DNA of 64,000 bases from Alphaproteobacteria bacterium. GTDB lineage: Bacteria > Pseudomonadota > Alphaproteobacteria > UBA7887. Location of the stretch: contig JASLYQ010000009.1 in assembly GCA_030739735.1 (NCBI GenBank), positions 35,622-99,621 of the forward strand, in the 5' to 3' direction. Both the position numbers and the translations under genes were made by a program. Positions 7,254 through 20,186 of the stretch are shown here, piece by piece. Under the pieces are notes generated by a model. The model had not been told where the DNA came from, searched no databases, and saw nothing but the letters and a program-made list of their open reading frames with translations. Position 1 is the stretch's first letter. Each line of letters starts with the position of its first letter.

Positions 7254-9524
7254 ATGTCGGACCCCTTCGATCTTAGCGATGTGGCGCCCGCACCACCTTT
7301 GGCGCCGCCTGCCGCACCGGCCTATCTCGACAGCCTTAACGACGCGCAGCGTGCCGCCGTCGAGGCAACGGATGGGCCTGTCCTGGTGCTGGCCGGCGCC
7401 GGCACTGGCAAGACCCGGGTGCTGACCACGCGCCTCGCGCACATCCTCGATTCCGGCCTCGCACATCCCGGTGAGACGCTAACCGTCACTTTCACCAACA
7501 AGGCCGCACGCGAGATGAAGGAGCGCGTCGAAGGGCTGCTCGGGCGCTCGGTCGAAGGCTGGTTCCTCGGCACCTTCCACGCCATGGCGGCGCGCGTGCT
7601 GCGACGACATGCGGAGCTAGTGGGGCTCGAATCGAGCTTCACGATCATCGATACCGACGACCAGCTACGCCTGATCAAGCAGGTCATGGTGGCCAACGAC
7701 CTCGACGACAAGAAATGGCCGGCGCGCTCGCTCGCCGCCATCATCGGCCGCTGGAAGGACCGCGGCCTAGTGCCGGACAAGGTCTCTGGCGACGAGGCCG
7801 GCGAGTTCGCCAATGGCCGCGCGGTCGAACTCTATCGCCAGTACCAGACGCGGCTTGCGGAACTCAACGCCGCCGATTTCGGCGACCTCTTGCTGCACAA
7901 TCTCACGGTTTTCGGCAGGGATGCCGCCGTGCTCGCCGAGTACCAACAGCGATTCCGTTACATTCTCGTCGATGAGTACCAGGACGCCAACGTGGCGCAA
8001 TATCTATGGCTGAGATTACTCGCCCAAACTCATCGCAATATCTGCTGCGTCGGAGACGACGACCAGTCGATCTATGCCTGGCGCGGTGCCGAGGTTGGCA
8101 ACATCCTGCGCTTCGAGAAGGAGTTCCCAGGCGCCCGCATCATCCGCCTCGAAAGCAACTACCGTTCGACCGGACATATCCTCGCCGCTGCTTCGGGCCT
8201 AATCACCCACAACGAAGGCCGGTTGGGCAAGACCCTATACCCGGCCAGCGAGGCGCTCGGAGACAAAGTGCGCGTGCTCGGCACCTGGGACGGTAACGAC
8301 GAGGCAAGTACGGTCTCGGAAGCTATCGAGGCCTTGCAGCGCGACGGCCACGCCTTGCACGAGATGGCAATTCTTGTCCGCGCGGGCTTCCAGACCCGCG
8401 CCTTCGAGGAGCGCTTCCTGCAGATCGGCCTGCCCTATCGCGTGATCGGAGGCTTACGCTTCTACGAGCGGCTGGAGGTTCGCGACGCTATCGCCTACTT
8501 GCGCGCCCTGGCCCAACCGGCTGACGACCTCGCCTTCGAACGTATCGTCAACAAGCCCAAGCGTGGCATCGGCGACGCCAGCCTGCGCACAGTCAATCTG
8601 CACGCCCGCACCCGCGGTATCCCCTTGCAGGCGGCGGCGCGCGAATTGATCGAGACCGATGAGCTGCGCGGACGTGCGCGCAAGGCGTTGGCAGAGCTGC
8701 TCAACAATCTCGAGCGCTGGCGCATCTCGCGCACCACCATGGCATTACGCGAGCTCGCGAGCATTGTGCTGGACGAATCCGGCTACATCGAGATGTGGCG
8801 CAACGACCGCTCGGTCGATGCGCCGGGCAGGCTGGAAAACCTCAAGGAACTAGTCAACGCGCTTGATGAGTTCGACAACCTGGAAAGCTTTCTGGAGCAC
8901 GTTAGTCTGATCATGGAGAATGCCGAGGCGGTCGACAACGACATGGTCAACGTGATGACTTTGCACGGTGCCAAGGGGCTAGAATTTGACAGCGTCTTCC
9001 TACCCGGCTGGGAGGAGGAGCTGTTTCCCAACCGGCGCTCGCTCGAGGAAGGCGGCGTAACAGCGCTGGAGGAGGAGCGGCGATTGGCCTATGTCGGGCT
9101 GACGCGCGCGCGCCACCGCGCCGTCGTGCTCTATGCCGCCAACCGCCTGACCTACGGCCAATGGCTGAGCGCGGCGCCGTCGCGCTTCGTGGCGGAGCTG
9201 CCTGAGGATCATGTACAGCGCGAAAGCGTCTCCGCCGCCTATTACGCGGGCTTCGGCGATGCGGACGCAGTTGATCCGACAAGCTTTGATCGCCCGAGCT
9301 TCGGCGGGCGCACCAGCAGCTGGCGCCGCCACACGAGCCATGCGCCGATACCTGCCATAGAGACCCAGGACCATGCACCCGGCACTTTCGCGCAAGGATC
9401 GCGCGTCTTTCACCAGAAGTTCGGCTACGGGCAAATTTTAGCGATCGACGGCAACAAGCTGGAGATCGCCTTCGACAAGGCTGGCACCAAGAAAGTTATG
9501 GATAGCTTCGTCAACCCGGCCTAA
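7254..9524 (+). CDS. uvrD: DNA helicase II, UvrD/PcrA type
   Basis: A superfamily 1A 3'-5' helicase of about 756 aa acting in nucleotide excision and mismatch repair. Seen in order: Q-motif LNDAQRAAVEATDGP, Walker A AGAGTGKT, motif Ia TFTNKAAREMKER, motif II DEYQDAN, motif III GDDDQSIYAWRGA, motif V TLHGAKGLEFDSVFLPG and motif VI RRLAYVGLTRAR. The C-terminus carries the PcrA/UvrD Tudor-like tail (GSRVFHQKFGYGQILAIDG), which separates it from Rep. An N-terminal extension of about 20 residues precedes the conserved core. ATG 7254 (MSDPFDLSD) is preferred; ATG 7245 is possible and neither has a strong ribosome site. Confidence 0.95.
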   Translation: MSDPFDLSDVAPAPPLAPPAAPAYLDSLNDAQRAAVEATDGPVLVLAGAGTGKTRVLTTRLAHILDSGLAHPGETLTVTFTNKAAREMKERVEGLLGRSVEGWFLGTFHAMAARVLRRHAELVGLESSFTIIDTDDQLRLIKQVMVANDLDDKKWPARSLAAIIGRWKDRGLVPDKVSGDEAGEFANGRAVELYRQYQTRLAELNAADFGDLLLHNLTVFGRDAAVLAEYQQRFRYILVDEYQDANVAQYLWLRLLAQTHRNICCVGDDDQSIYAWRGAEVGNILRFEKEFPGARIIRLESNYRSTGHILAAASGLITHNEGRLGKTLYPASEALGDKVRVLGTWDGNDEASTVSEAIEALQRDGHALHEMAILVRAGFQTRAFEERFLQIGLPYRVIGGLRFYERLEVRDAIAYLRALAQPADDLAFERIVNKPKRGIGDASLRTVNLHARTRGIPLQAAARELIETDELRGRARKALAELLNNLERWRISRTTMALRELASIVLDESGYIEMWRNDRSVDAPGRLENLKELVNALDEFDNLESFLEHVSLIMENAEAVDNDMVNVMTLHGAKGLEFDSVFLPGWEEELFPNRRSLEEGGVTALEEERRLAYVGLTRARHRAVVLYAANRLTYGQWLSAAPSRFVAELPEDHVQRESVSAAYYAGFGDADAVDPTSFDRPSFGGRTSSWRRHTSHAPIPAIETQDHAPGTFAQGSRVFHQKFGYGQILAIDGNKLEIAFDKAGTKKVMDSFVNPA

Positions 9525-9727
9525 CGGTAGCGTGATAGATAACAGGTGACTGGTCTCCAGAATAACTTTCTGCTCTGTTACTAATGAATTGTGCACTATT
9601 GATATAGTCGTACTCCTGATCGTCGACACAAGCTAAATCACAGTACACCCAAAAATTATCGGTTCGCCCTCCCGAGATCAGCGCCTTTTTCTTTTCTCGG
9701 GATCCGGCTTCGCGTAAGCCTGGAATT

Positions 9728-10588
9728 ATGCTTTGGCAAATTACCCTCAGTGTGCCGCGCGAGGCAACCGATGCGTTCGAGGCGGCGCTCGATCCGTTCG
9801 CGTTTTCGCAGACTCTATGGCCAAGCGCCCATAACAAGATGGGCTTGGAGGCGCTGTGCACTGCCCCCCCTGAGCCGGATGCGCTCGACCAGTCCTTGAG
9901 AATCGCAGCGGCTGCCACCGGCATCGAGATGCCACTGCTTCACGTCGCGCCCATGCCGCATCAGGATTGGCTAGCGCTTGGCTTAGCCGGGCTCAAGCCG
10001 GTGCGCGCGGGCCGCTTCACCGTGCGCGGCGCCCACCATACCCCACAACCCGGCACGCTCGATTTGTTAGTGGAGGCGGGGCAGGCTTTCGGCACCGGAC
10101 ACCACGCGAGCACGGCAGGATGCCTGACCATGCTCTGCAATCTGGCGCGGGGGCATCGTTTCACGCGCGCTCTCGATATGGGTTGCGGCAGCGGCGTGCT
10201 AGCCATGGCCATGGCGCAGCTATGGCGCCGCCCTGTCCTGGGAATCGATATCGACCCTCTGGCCGTAGCGACGGCTCAGGAGAACGCGCGGCGCAACCAT
10301 CTCGGGCCATGGCTACGCTTCGTCTCCGGCAACGGCTACCGCGCGCGCGCCGTATTAACGGGAGCGCCGTTTGACATTGTCGCCGCGAACATTCTAGCCC
10401 GGCCGCTGGCGAAAATGGCGCCCACCCTATCGCGCGCCTTGGCGCCAAGCGGTTTCGCCATCCTCGCCGGTCTGCTTATCGGCCAGGAGACTTCGGTGCT
10501 AGCCGCCCACCGAGCAGTGGGGCTGATACCGCGTCGACGTTGGCGGCGGGACGGCTGGTCGGTGTTGGTGCTACAGACCGTTGGCTAG
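9728..10588 (+). CDS. prmA: Ribosomal protein L11 methyltransferase
   Basis: A 286-aa SAM-dependent enzyme trimethylating ribosomal protein L11. Diagnostic segments are GQAFGTGHHASTAGCLTML, the SAM-binding LDMGCGSGVLAMAMA, the acidic loop GIDIDPLAVATAQENARRN and the substrate motif VAANILARPL. Its N-terminal domain is short for PrmA but fits alphaproteobacterial versions. The 200-base gap before it (9525-9727) is AT-richer and holds a loose inverted repeat (CCCGAG...CTCGGG, 9678-9708) but no gene I can defend. Its last four bases overlap the end of the small minus-strand gene that follows. Confidence 0.93.
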   Translation: MLWQITLSVPREATDAFEAALDPFAFSQTLWPSAHNKMGLEALCTAPPEPDALDQSLRIAAAATGIEMPLLHVAPMPHQDWLALGLAGLKPVRAGRFTVRGAHHTPQPGTLDLLVEAGQAFGTGHHASTAGCLTMLCNLARGHRFTRALDMGCGSGVLAMAMAQLWRRPVLGIDIDPLAVATAQENARRNHLGPWLRFVSGNGYRARAVLTGAPFDIVAANILARPLAKMAPTLSRALAPSGFAILAGLLIGQETSVLAAHRAVGLIPRRRWRRDGWSVLVLQTVG

Positions 10589-10755
10589 CTGACCCAGCGG
10601 CAAAAATGTGCCACGACATTGTCGATGGTATCGTTAAACGCGCGCGCCTGAAGGCGGCGACCACGCGTCACCAGCGGCTGGATCTGATCTGCGGTCAACC
10701 CGTACAGTCCGCTGTCGGATCCGCGGGCAGCCGGCTCGCTAACAAAACCGTGCAT
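10585..10755 (-). CDS. Small protein of 56 aa, unknown function
   Basis: A short minus-strand gene with a strong ribosome site: AAGGAGG sits 8 bases before ATG 10755. The peptide begins MHGFVSEPAARGSDSG and contains LTADQIQPLVTRGRRLQA then AFNDTIDNVVAHF. The amphipathic 'GR.LQARAF...' pattern recalls small alphaproteobacterial proteins that sit beside DUF1127 genes, but I cannot name a family. The longer frame upstream (to 10857) lacks a ribosome site, so I chose the inner ATG. It converges on prmA with a 4-base overlap. The 248 bases between its start and pepP (10756-11003) must carry promoters for both; I see no gene there. Confidence 0.7.
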   Translation of the reverse strand: MHGFVSEPAARGSDSGLYGLTADQIQPLVTRGRRLQARAFNDTIDNVVAHFCRWVS

Positions 10756-11003
10756 TCTTGAACCTCCTTGTTTGACTGCCCTGGCCGGCCGCGACGCGAC
10801 TGTCAGCGCGTGCCGCCGGAGCCGAACATGGTTGGGAGTAACTTCAGCGCATTGCACATAGGCATTATCATCAACTTATCAATCGATCGTTCGAATTACT
10901 CATAGCGGTGCTGTTATGCACGAACTGCAATGCTTGACGGTTCCATCTCCGCCCCTGTACGCCGCAAGGCAAGAAATGCCCTGAGTGCTGGAGATAAGGA
11001 GAG

Positions 11004-12797
11004 ATGGTAGACAGTAACAGCGCACATCTTGCCCTTCTGCGCGAGGAACTCGCGCGGCGCGGCCTTGATGGCTTCGTGGTGCCTCGCGCCGACGAGCATC
11101 AGGGCGAACATGTACCGTTCAGTGCCGAGCGCCTAGCCTGGGTGACCGGGTTCACGGGCTCTGCCGGAACCGCCGTGATACTGGCTGCTCGTGCCGCCCT
11201 GTTTGTCGATGGCCGTTACACACTGCAGGGCGCGACCGAGACTATGGGCACCGGCATCGAGATAGTTCACGTCACCGAGCGGCAGTTCGATGACTGGCTT
11301 GTCGAAGCCTTGTCCGAGGACATGCGCCTCGGCTACGATCCGCGCCTGCACACTGGCGAGGGGCGCAAGCGTCTGGAAAAGGTATGCAAGCGTGCCACCG
11401 CCCACCTCGTGCCGACCGACGGCAATCCCGCCGACGCGGTCTGGCAGAACCGACCCGCCCCGCCGCTAGCGCTTGTCGTCGCCCATACCAACGAATTCAC
11501 CGGCCGCTCGTCCGAGGACAAGCGCAAGACCATCGGCTCGACCTTGGCCAAGGAAAAATGCGACGCCGCCGTCATCACGCTACCAGACTCCCTTGCCTGG
11601 CTACTTAACCTGCGTGGCGGTGATGTGCCCAACACGCCGTTACCGCTAAGCTTCGCCATCCTCTCGCGGGACGGCACCGTGGCGCTGTTCATAGACCAGC
11701 GCAAGCTCTCACCCGGGCTCGACCGACACCTTGGCAAGGATGTCACAATACAAGCGCCCGATGGGCTCGGCCCGACACTGCGCGCGCTCGGCGAAGCAGG
11801 CAAAACTGTTCGCGCAGATCCTGCGACAGCATCGGCCTGGGTGCTCGACGAACTTGCCGAAGGCGGCGCCATTGTTGTCGAAGGAACTGATCCCTGCCTC
11901 CGGCCGAAGGCGATCAAGAACGAGACCGAGCTCTCTGGCACGCGGGCCGCGCATCGGCGCGACGGAGTCGCTGTCACCCGCTTTCTGCATTGGCTCGATC
12001 GGGAAGCCGCAAGCGGCGCGCTGACTGAGATCGCTGCCGCGGACCACCTCGAAGCCCTGCGCCGCCAGGGCAAGCATTTCCGCGATCTCAGCTTTCCCAC
12101 CGTCTCCGGTGCTGGCGCCAACGGCGCCATCGTGCATTACCGGGTGACGCCCGAGAGCAATCGCAAGCTCGAGAGCGGCTCGCTCTACCTGGTGGACTCC
12201 GGCGCGCAATATCTCGACGGCACCACTGACATCACGCGTACCGTCGCCATCGGCAGCCCTAGCGAGGAGATGCGCGACCGCTTCACGCGCGTCCTTAAAG
12301 GGCACATTGCGCTCGCCACTGCGCGCTTCCCCGTCGGCACCCGCGGCAGCCAACTCGATACACTGGCGCGGCTCGCACTGTGGAAGGTAGGGCTCGACTA
12401 CGACCACGGTACGGGCCACGGGGTCGGCAGCTATCTGAGCGTCCACGAAGGTCCGCAGCGCATCTCCAAACGGGGCGGCGATGCCGCGCTTGAGCCGAAC
12501 ATGATCGTCTCCAACGAGCCTGGCTATTACAAGGCCGAGGGCTACGGCATCCGCATCGAGAATCTGGTCGCGGTCAAGACGCTCGGAAAACCCGAGGGTG
12601 GCGAGCGCGAGTTGCTCGGCTTCAAGACTCTGACCCGCGCGCCCATCGACCGCACCCTGATCGACACCACACTGCTCGACGACAGCGAGGTGGCCTGGCT
12701 CGACGCCTACCATGCCGAGGTGCGCAAGACCCTAACGCCGCTGCTCGATGCCAAGACCGCAGCTTGGCTGACCGCCGCGACAGCGCCGCTGCGTTAG
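11004..12797 (+). CDS. Xaa-Pro aminopeptidase (M24B, AMPP-like)
   Basis: A 597-aa metallopeptidase removing N-terminal residues before proline. It has the three-domain form of the long aminopeptidase P family: two creatinase-like N-terminal domains (starting LREELARRGLDGFVVPRADE) and a C-terminal pita-bread catalytic domain. Metal ligands can be read in LVDSGAQYLDGTTDITRT (Asp, Asp), GTGHGVGSYLSVHEGP (His), SNEPGYY (Glu) and GIRIENLV (Glu). A purine-rich GGAGATAAGGAGAG precedes ATG 11004. It seems to be a single-gene unit followed by a hairpin at 12821. Confidence 0.94.
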   Translation: MVDSNSAHLALLREELARRGLDGFVVPRADEHQGEHVPFSAERLAWVTGFTGSAGTAVILAARAALFVDGRYTLQGATETMGTGIEIVHVTERQFDDWLVEALSEDMRLGYDPRLHTGEGRKRLEKVCKRATAHLVPTDGNPADAVWQNRPAPPLALVVAHTNEFTGRSSEDKRKTIGSTLAKEKCDAAVITLPDSLAWLLNLRGGDVPNTPLPLSFAILSRDGTVALFIDQRKLSPGLDRHLGKDVTIQAPDGLGPTLRALGEAGKTVRADPATASAWVLDELAEGGAIVVEGTDPCLRPKAIKNETELSGTRAAHRRDGVAVTRFLHWLDREAASGALTEIAAADHLEALRRQGKHFRDLSFPTVSGAGANGAIVHYRVTPESNRKLESGSLYLVDSGAQYLDGTTDITRTVAIGSPSEEMRDRFTRVLKGHIALATARFPVGTRGSQLDTLARLALWKVGLDYDHGTGHGVGSYLSVHEGPQRISKRGGDAALEPNMIVSNEPGYYKAEGYGIRIENLVAVKTLGKPEGGERELLGFKTLTRAPIDRTLIDTTLLDDSEVAWLDAYHAEVRKTLTPLLDAKTAAWLTAATAPLR

Positions 12798-12820
12798 AAT
12801 ACACCTCGCCTGCTCCGGGG

Positions 12821-12840
12821 CTATTGCGCCTGCGCAATAG
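12821..12840 (+). terminator. Perfect 8-bp hairpin downstream of the aminopeptidase gene
   Basis: CTATTGCG-CCTG-CGCAATAG forms a perfect 8-bp stem with a 4-base loop, 24 bases after the stop codon. There is no following run of T, so it is either a weak terminator or a 3' end-stabilising hairpin. The rest of the 180-base gap to 12977 shows nothing else. Confidence 0.4.
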
Positions 12841-12977
12841 ACCTGCTCCAGTTCCACGGCTAGGCGCCGTTTCAACGACCTTGCAACAGGAGAACCGGCC
12901 CCAACCAAAACATTCACATGAGTCGAAGCGGCGTAACACCTTGCCGCTTTAAAAACTTTCGGTGAGGGGGAGACGTA

Positions 12978-13811
12978 TTACCCGCCGGTGATGATCCTCA
13001 GACGCCCCAAAAAGCCGGCAATGCGCCCGGCGTTAACACCGACGTCGGAGCGCCCGACACGGCTGGCGGAGCGCATGTCGACGCGCGTGCCAGAGCCAGC
13101 CGCCGCGATGCGCAACACCACGTCGTCGCGAAACTTAAAGTAGGGTGTCATGACCGTGGCCTCGATGCGGCCTTCCGCGGGCGCGCTGGCGACAACCTCC
13201 CAGCCCTCGCTCTCAACCAGGGCCAGTACCTTGTCGAAGACCACACTTGGCGCCTCGCTGGTCTCCACCGGCGACAGATCGGGATAGCCGGACCGCTGCT
13301 GCGCTGCGTTCTGCTGCAACACTATTTCGGCGGTATATTCGAGGCCATTGAGCTTATCCAGACTGACCTGGGCGAAAGCCTCACGGGCGCCCACCACATC
13401 GACAAAATCCGGCGGGTTAGCCGTATCTGTAGTGATGTCGTGGATGAAGGGGTTGCTCCGCACCTTCATGTACAGTTCAGCGATCTTGCCGCCGCCGCCA
13501 AAGCCGAGCACGATGGCGATAAGCGCCGCCACAAAGCCCCGCTTGGGCGCCCCGCGCATGGTCGCACCAAGCCCGATCAAACCGAACACGCCAGCAGCAA
13601 TGCCAGCATAGGCTGCGTACTGGACGATGGTGCCGAGCGCAAATTTATAGTCCCAGTGCAGCTCCGGCGGCAGGAAGGGAAACTCCCCCTGGCCGGCACG
13701 ATAGCCCACGGCGGCGACAAACAAGGCGCCTACCGAGACAATACCAAGCACCGCTCCCAGTGCTGCAAATCTTGAATACCGCCTGACGGCCAAAGCCCGG
13801 GTGTCAGCCAT
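12978..13811 (-). CDS. DUF1499 membrane protein
   Basis: A 277-aa protein with three predicted membrane segments in the first 110 residues (SRFAALGAVLGIVSVGALFV, a second near YAAYAGIAAGVFGLIGLGA, a third near GFVAALIAIVLGF), then a soluble DUF1499 domain that starts around NPFIHDITTDTANPPDF and ends GRIAGFLGRLRII. DUF1499 function is not established. ATG 13811 was chosen because GGAGG lies 6 bases upstream; a longer frame to 13859 lacks this. It points away from an inverted repeat at 13890 and stands alone. Confidence 0.85.
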   Translation of the reverse strand: MADTRALAVRRYSRFAALGAVLGIVSVGALFVAAVGYRAGQGEFPFLPPELHWDYKFALGTIVQYAAYAGIAAGVFGLIGLGATMRGAPKRGFVAALIAIVLGFGGGGKIAELYMKVRSNPFIHDITTDTANPPDFVDVVGAREAFAQVSLDKLNGLEYTAEIVLQQNAAQQRSGYPDLSPVETSEAPSVVFDKVLALVESEGWEVVASAPAEGRIEATVMTPYFKFRDDVVLRIAAAGSGTRVDMRSASRVGRSDVGVNAGRIAGFLGRLRIITGG

Positions 13812-13889
13812 TTTGCCCTCCAAGTTCCGTTGGGCGCGGTTGTTGCCGTATGGCAGCATATTTCCACCCCATCAACCATATACCCGCAT

Positions 13890-13907
13890 GGTGGTAGCCA
13901 TACCACC
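13890..13907. promoter_or_regulatory. Inverted repeat upstream of the DUF1499 gene
   Basis: GGTGGTA-GCCA-TACCACC is a perfect 7-bp inverted repeat, 79 bases before the DUF1499 start. It could be an operator or part of a leader hairpin. The remaining gap to 14173 (about 270 bases) holds only a doubtful minus-strand frame. Confidence 0.35.
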
Positions 13908-14173
13908 GGATGCGCACGCCATCACTTAGGAAATGTGCACCCTGGCGCACGCTCCGCCATGACTTCGGGATCGACCGGGGTCAACCGAAAAGCTGGAGAC
14001 GAGCCATGACAAAGCGTCACGAAACAGCGCGCCACACCAACGCCCTGCGCGCTTAGCTCGATTAACGTATTCGACCGGTTCCATAGCGGCGTTTCGGTCG
14101 CCCCTTCAGAGTAACAGCGGATTCTCAATATCCTCTGTAAGACACTGCTGTAACTCGATTACGCTGACGCGGC

Positions 14174-17907
<3,734 letters not shown>

Positions 17908-17941
17908 GCCCCTTCCCCAGCCCACGCCCCCAGCGACGCGC

Positions 17942-18778
17942 TCAGAAAATCCGCGCCAGCCACGAGCTCTCGTTCAGGCGCGGCTCAAGTTCCTCTTCCT
18001 GCAGCAGCACGTATGCCTCGCGGTACCATTGGCTGCCCGGAAAGTTATGGCCCAACACCGCCGCCGCCGCCTGCGCCTCGCCAACCACGCCAAGCGCGAG
18101 ATAGCACTCGGTCAGACGCAGCAGGGCCTCCGGCGCGTGGCTTGTGGTCTCATACTCGCTGATAACGTTGCGAAAGCGGTTGATGGCCGCAAGGTAGAAT
18201 TCGAGGCCCTGGTATGTTCGCCCGACTTCCATCTCCTTGCCCGCCAAATGATCGCGGGCCAGAGAAATCTTGAGAGCGGCATCGCGGGCATAGCGTGTAT
18301 CGGGATAGCGTAGAACGACGTCTTCGAAGGCTTCGAGCGCCAATTCCGTGTTGCGCTGATCCCGGCCGACGTCGGAGATCTGCTCGTAGAACGACAAGCC
18401 GACGAGATAGCGCGCGTAGGGCGCGTCACTGCTGCCCGGATGTAGCTCGATGAAGCGCTCCGCTGCCAGCACGGTCTCATCGTAATTGGTGCTTTGGTAA
18501 TGGGCGAAGGCCGACATCAACTGCGCTTTCGTGGCCCAAACCGAATAGGGATGCTGTCGCTCGACTTCCTCGAAGGCGGCCGCAGCCGCATCGTAGGATT
18601 CCGCCAACAGCAGATCCATAGCCTCGTTATAGAGGTCCTCCACGGGGCGCTCGACATAAACTTCCTCGTCACCGCCGCTGCAACCGGCAAAGGCCAAGCC
18701 GAGCACGCAAAGGAGGGTCAACGTCAGCACGCGGCTTCGCCGCCGGATAGTCGATATTGTTTGTGAAGAGCTCGTCAT
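17942..18778 (-). CDS. bamD: Outer membrane protein assembly factor BamD (lipoprotein)
   Basis: A 278-aa TPR lipoprotein, an essential part of the BAM complex inserting beta-barrel proteins in the outer membrane. The lipobox is LAFAGC with Cys33 as the acylated residue. The TPR signature includes EDLYNEAMDLLLAESYDAAA, EEVERQHPYSVWATKAQL and AFEDVVLRYPDTRYARDA, matching the BamD family closely. ATG 18778 gives a proper signal peptide; the frame upstream to 18838 does not. It heads the bamD-recN-ligA unit. In many alphaproteobacteria lpxC precedes bamD, but here the upstream gene is divergent. Confidence 0.96.
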   Translation of the reverse strand: MTSSSQTISTIRRRSRVLTLTLLCVLGLAFAGCSGGDEEVYVERPVEDLYNEAMDLLLAESYDAAAAAFEEVERQHPYSVWATKAQLMSAFAHYQSTNYDETVLAAERFIELHPGSSDAPYARYLVGLSFYEQISDVGRDQRNTELALEAFEDVVLRYPDTRYARDAALKISLARDHLAGKEMEVGRTYQGLEFYLAAINRFRNVISEYETTSHAPEALLRLTECYLALGVVGEAQAAAAVLGHNFPGSQWYREAYVLLQEEELEPRLNESSWLARIF

Positions 18779-18883
18779 CACTTTCCAAGTGGCGGTGAGT
18801 ATACCACCTCCAAAGTAAGCGCCTAGCGTCAAAAGCAACCTCCAAGGCGCAGTTTTTCTTGCTTACTGCCGGCAGCTTGTGCC

Positions 18884-18914
18884 TTGACAATTCGGGTCAT
18901 AACGCGCGTAGAAT
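18884..18914 (+). promoter_or_regulatory. Candidate sigma-70 promoter for the cyclase-family gene
   Basis: TTGACA (18884-18889) and TAGAAT (18909-18914) form a good -35/-10 pair with a 19-base spacer, slightly long. They lie 60-90 bases before the start at 18974 in the gap between divergent bamD and the cyclase gene. Confidence 0.45.
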
Positions 18915-18973
18915 GCACAGTGCGTCGGTTTCGGGAGGAGTTTGGCGCCACTACACCCCTAGGGAGGACTTCA

Positions 18974-20035
18974 ATGAAAAACCTCAAGTTTCTTGCCGTT
19001 GCCGGCCTTGTCGGCGCGGCTATGACCGTCAGCACCGCGGCAAGCGCATGTTCGACGGATGATCTCGACGGCTGCATCGGCAAGCCGTGGGTCGACGGCA
19101 ACGTCATGGAAACCCCGCTCGGCTCCAAGTGGTGGCCGAACGCAATGTGGGGCGAGGGCGACCAAGCCGGCTCGACCAACTGGTTCAAGAAGTCTGACGT
19201 CGTGCTGCGCGCTATCGCGCAGATCAAGCAGGGCAAGACCCTGACGCTGGGCCATGACTACCACGCGGACATGCCACTATTCGGTGCGCGTAAGTTCGCG
19301 CTGCGCATTCCGGGCACGCCGACGGGTGGCCCTTACGGTCCCAATGCGATCATGTGGAACGACGAATTCCTGGCTACTGAAATCGGCCAGGTTGGCACGC
19401 AGTTCGATGGTCTCGGCCATATCGGCGTGCAGGTCGGCGCCAACGGCGATAAGAACGAAATGCGCTGGTATAACGGCTTCTCAGCGGCCGAGATGGGCAG
19501 CCCATACGGCCTGCTGAAGCTTGGCATCGAGCACCTACATCCAATCGTCGCGCGTGGCATCCTGATTGATGTCGCCGGCTATCGCGGCATCGACAGCATG
19601 GAGGCTGGCGAGGTCATCAGCATGGACGACGTGCGCGGCGCGTTGGCCAAGCAGGGCATGAGCGACTACTCTGGAATGCCTGGTGACGCCATCATCTTCC
19701 GCACCGGCTGGGAGAGCCATTGGGAAGACCCGGCCACCTACAATGCCGGCTGCCCCGGCACCGGCATGGAAGTGGCGCGCTGGGTTGCCGAGGACATTCA
19801 GGCTGGCGTGACCGGTGCCGATACCTGGCCCGGCGATGCGGTTCCGAACCCGGATCCGGCCTGTGTCTTCTGCGTGCATCAGTACCTGCAGACCCGGCAC
19901 GGTATCATCAACCAAGAGAACATGAAGCTCGCCGAGGCGGCCTCCATGGGCGTCTATCAGTTCGCCTACTTCTACAGCCCGTCTCCGATTCGCGGCGCCA
20001 CGGGCTCGATGGGCGCACCGGTGGCGATCTACTAA
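18974..20035 (+). CDS. Exported cyclase-family protein (kynurenine formamidase-like fold)
   Basis: A 353-aa protein with a clear signal peptide (MKNLKFLAVAGLVGAAMT, cleavage after SASA near residue 25) followed by a PF04199-type cyclase domain. The metal-binding motif, usually HxGTHxDxPxH, appears here as VGTQFDGLGHIGVQ, as in a known subset of the family. Later landmarks are GILIDVAGYRG, GDAIIFRTGWESHW and a C-terminal PIRGATGSMGAPVAIY. The reaction is probably hydrolysis or cyclisation of an amide/lactone in the periplasm, but the substrate is unknown. AGGGAGGA stands 5 bases before ATG 18974. A strong terminator follows, so it is transcribed alone. Confidence 0.88.
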   Translation: MKNLKFLAVAGLVGAAMTVSTAASACSTDDLDGCIGKPWVDGNVMETPLGSKWWPNAMWGEGDQAGSTNWFKKSDVVLRAIAQIKQGKTLTLGHDYHADMPLFGARKFALRIPGTPTGGPYGPNAIMWNDEFLATEIGQVGTQFDGLGHIGVQVGANGDKNEMRWYNGFSAAEMGSPYGLLKLGIEHLHPIVARGILIDVAGYRGIDSMEAGEVISMDDVRGALAKQGMSDYSGMPGDAIIFRTGWESHWEDPATYNAGCPGTGMEVARWVAEDIQAGVTGADTWPGDAVPNPDPACVFCVHQYLQTRHGIINQENMKLAEAASMGVYQFAYFYSPSPIRGATGSMGAPVAIY

Positions 20036-20089
20036 GGGATCGCAAACAGCAATCGCTGACCGGGCTGTCCCGGATGGCGAAAAAGACCC

Positions 20090-20125
20090 GCGGGGCGTGC
20101 CGGATGGCACGCCCCGCTTCCTTTC
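20090..20125 (+). terminator. Rho-independent terminator after the cyclase-family gene
   Basis: GCGGGGCGTGCC-GGAT-GGCACGCCCCGC is a perfect 12-bp GC-rich stem with a 4-base loop (20090-20117), followed by TTCCTTTCT. It isolates the cyclase gene from the solute-binding protein gene 62 bases on. Confidence 0.85.
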
Positions 20126-20186
20126 TGCGCTGCTGCGCGGCAATATGGGGTGCTCGGCCCCAGAGCCGGGTGAAACAAGAGGCACG

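Noticed and set aside
9678..9708. CCCGAG...CTCGGG inverted repeat as the uvrD terminator
   Set aside because: The loop is 19 bases and the T run is inside the loop, so it would not work as a classical terminator.
9511..9924. Long minus-strand frame opposite the start of prmA
   Set aside because: Mostly antisense to prmA; the AT-rich part in the gap has a few protein-like residues but no start or family.
13922..14128. Minus-strand 68-residue frame between DUF1499 and ligA
   Set aside because: Begins with a TTG, has no ribosome site, and the translation shows no family I recognise.
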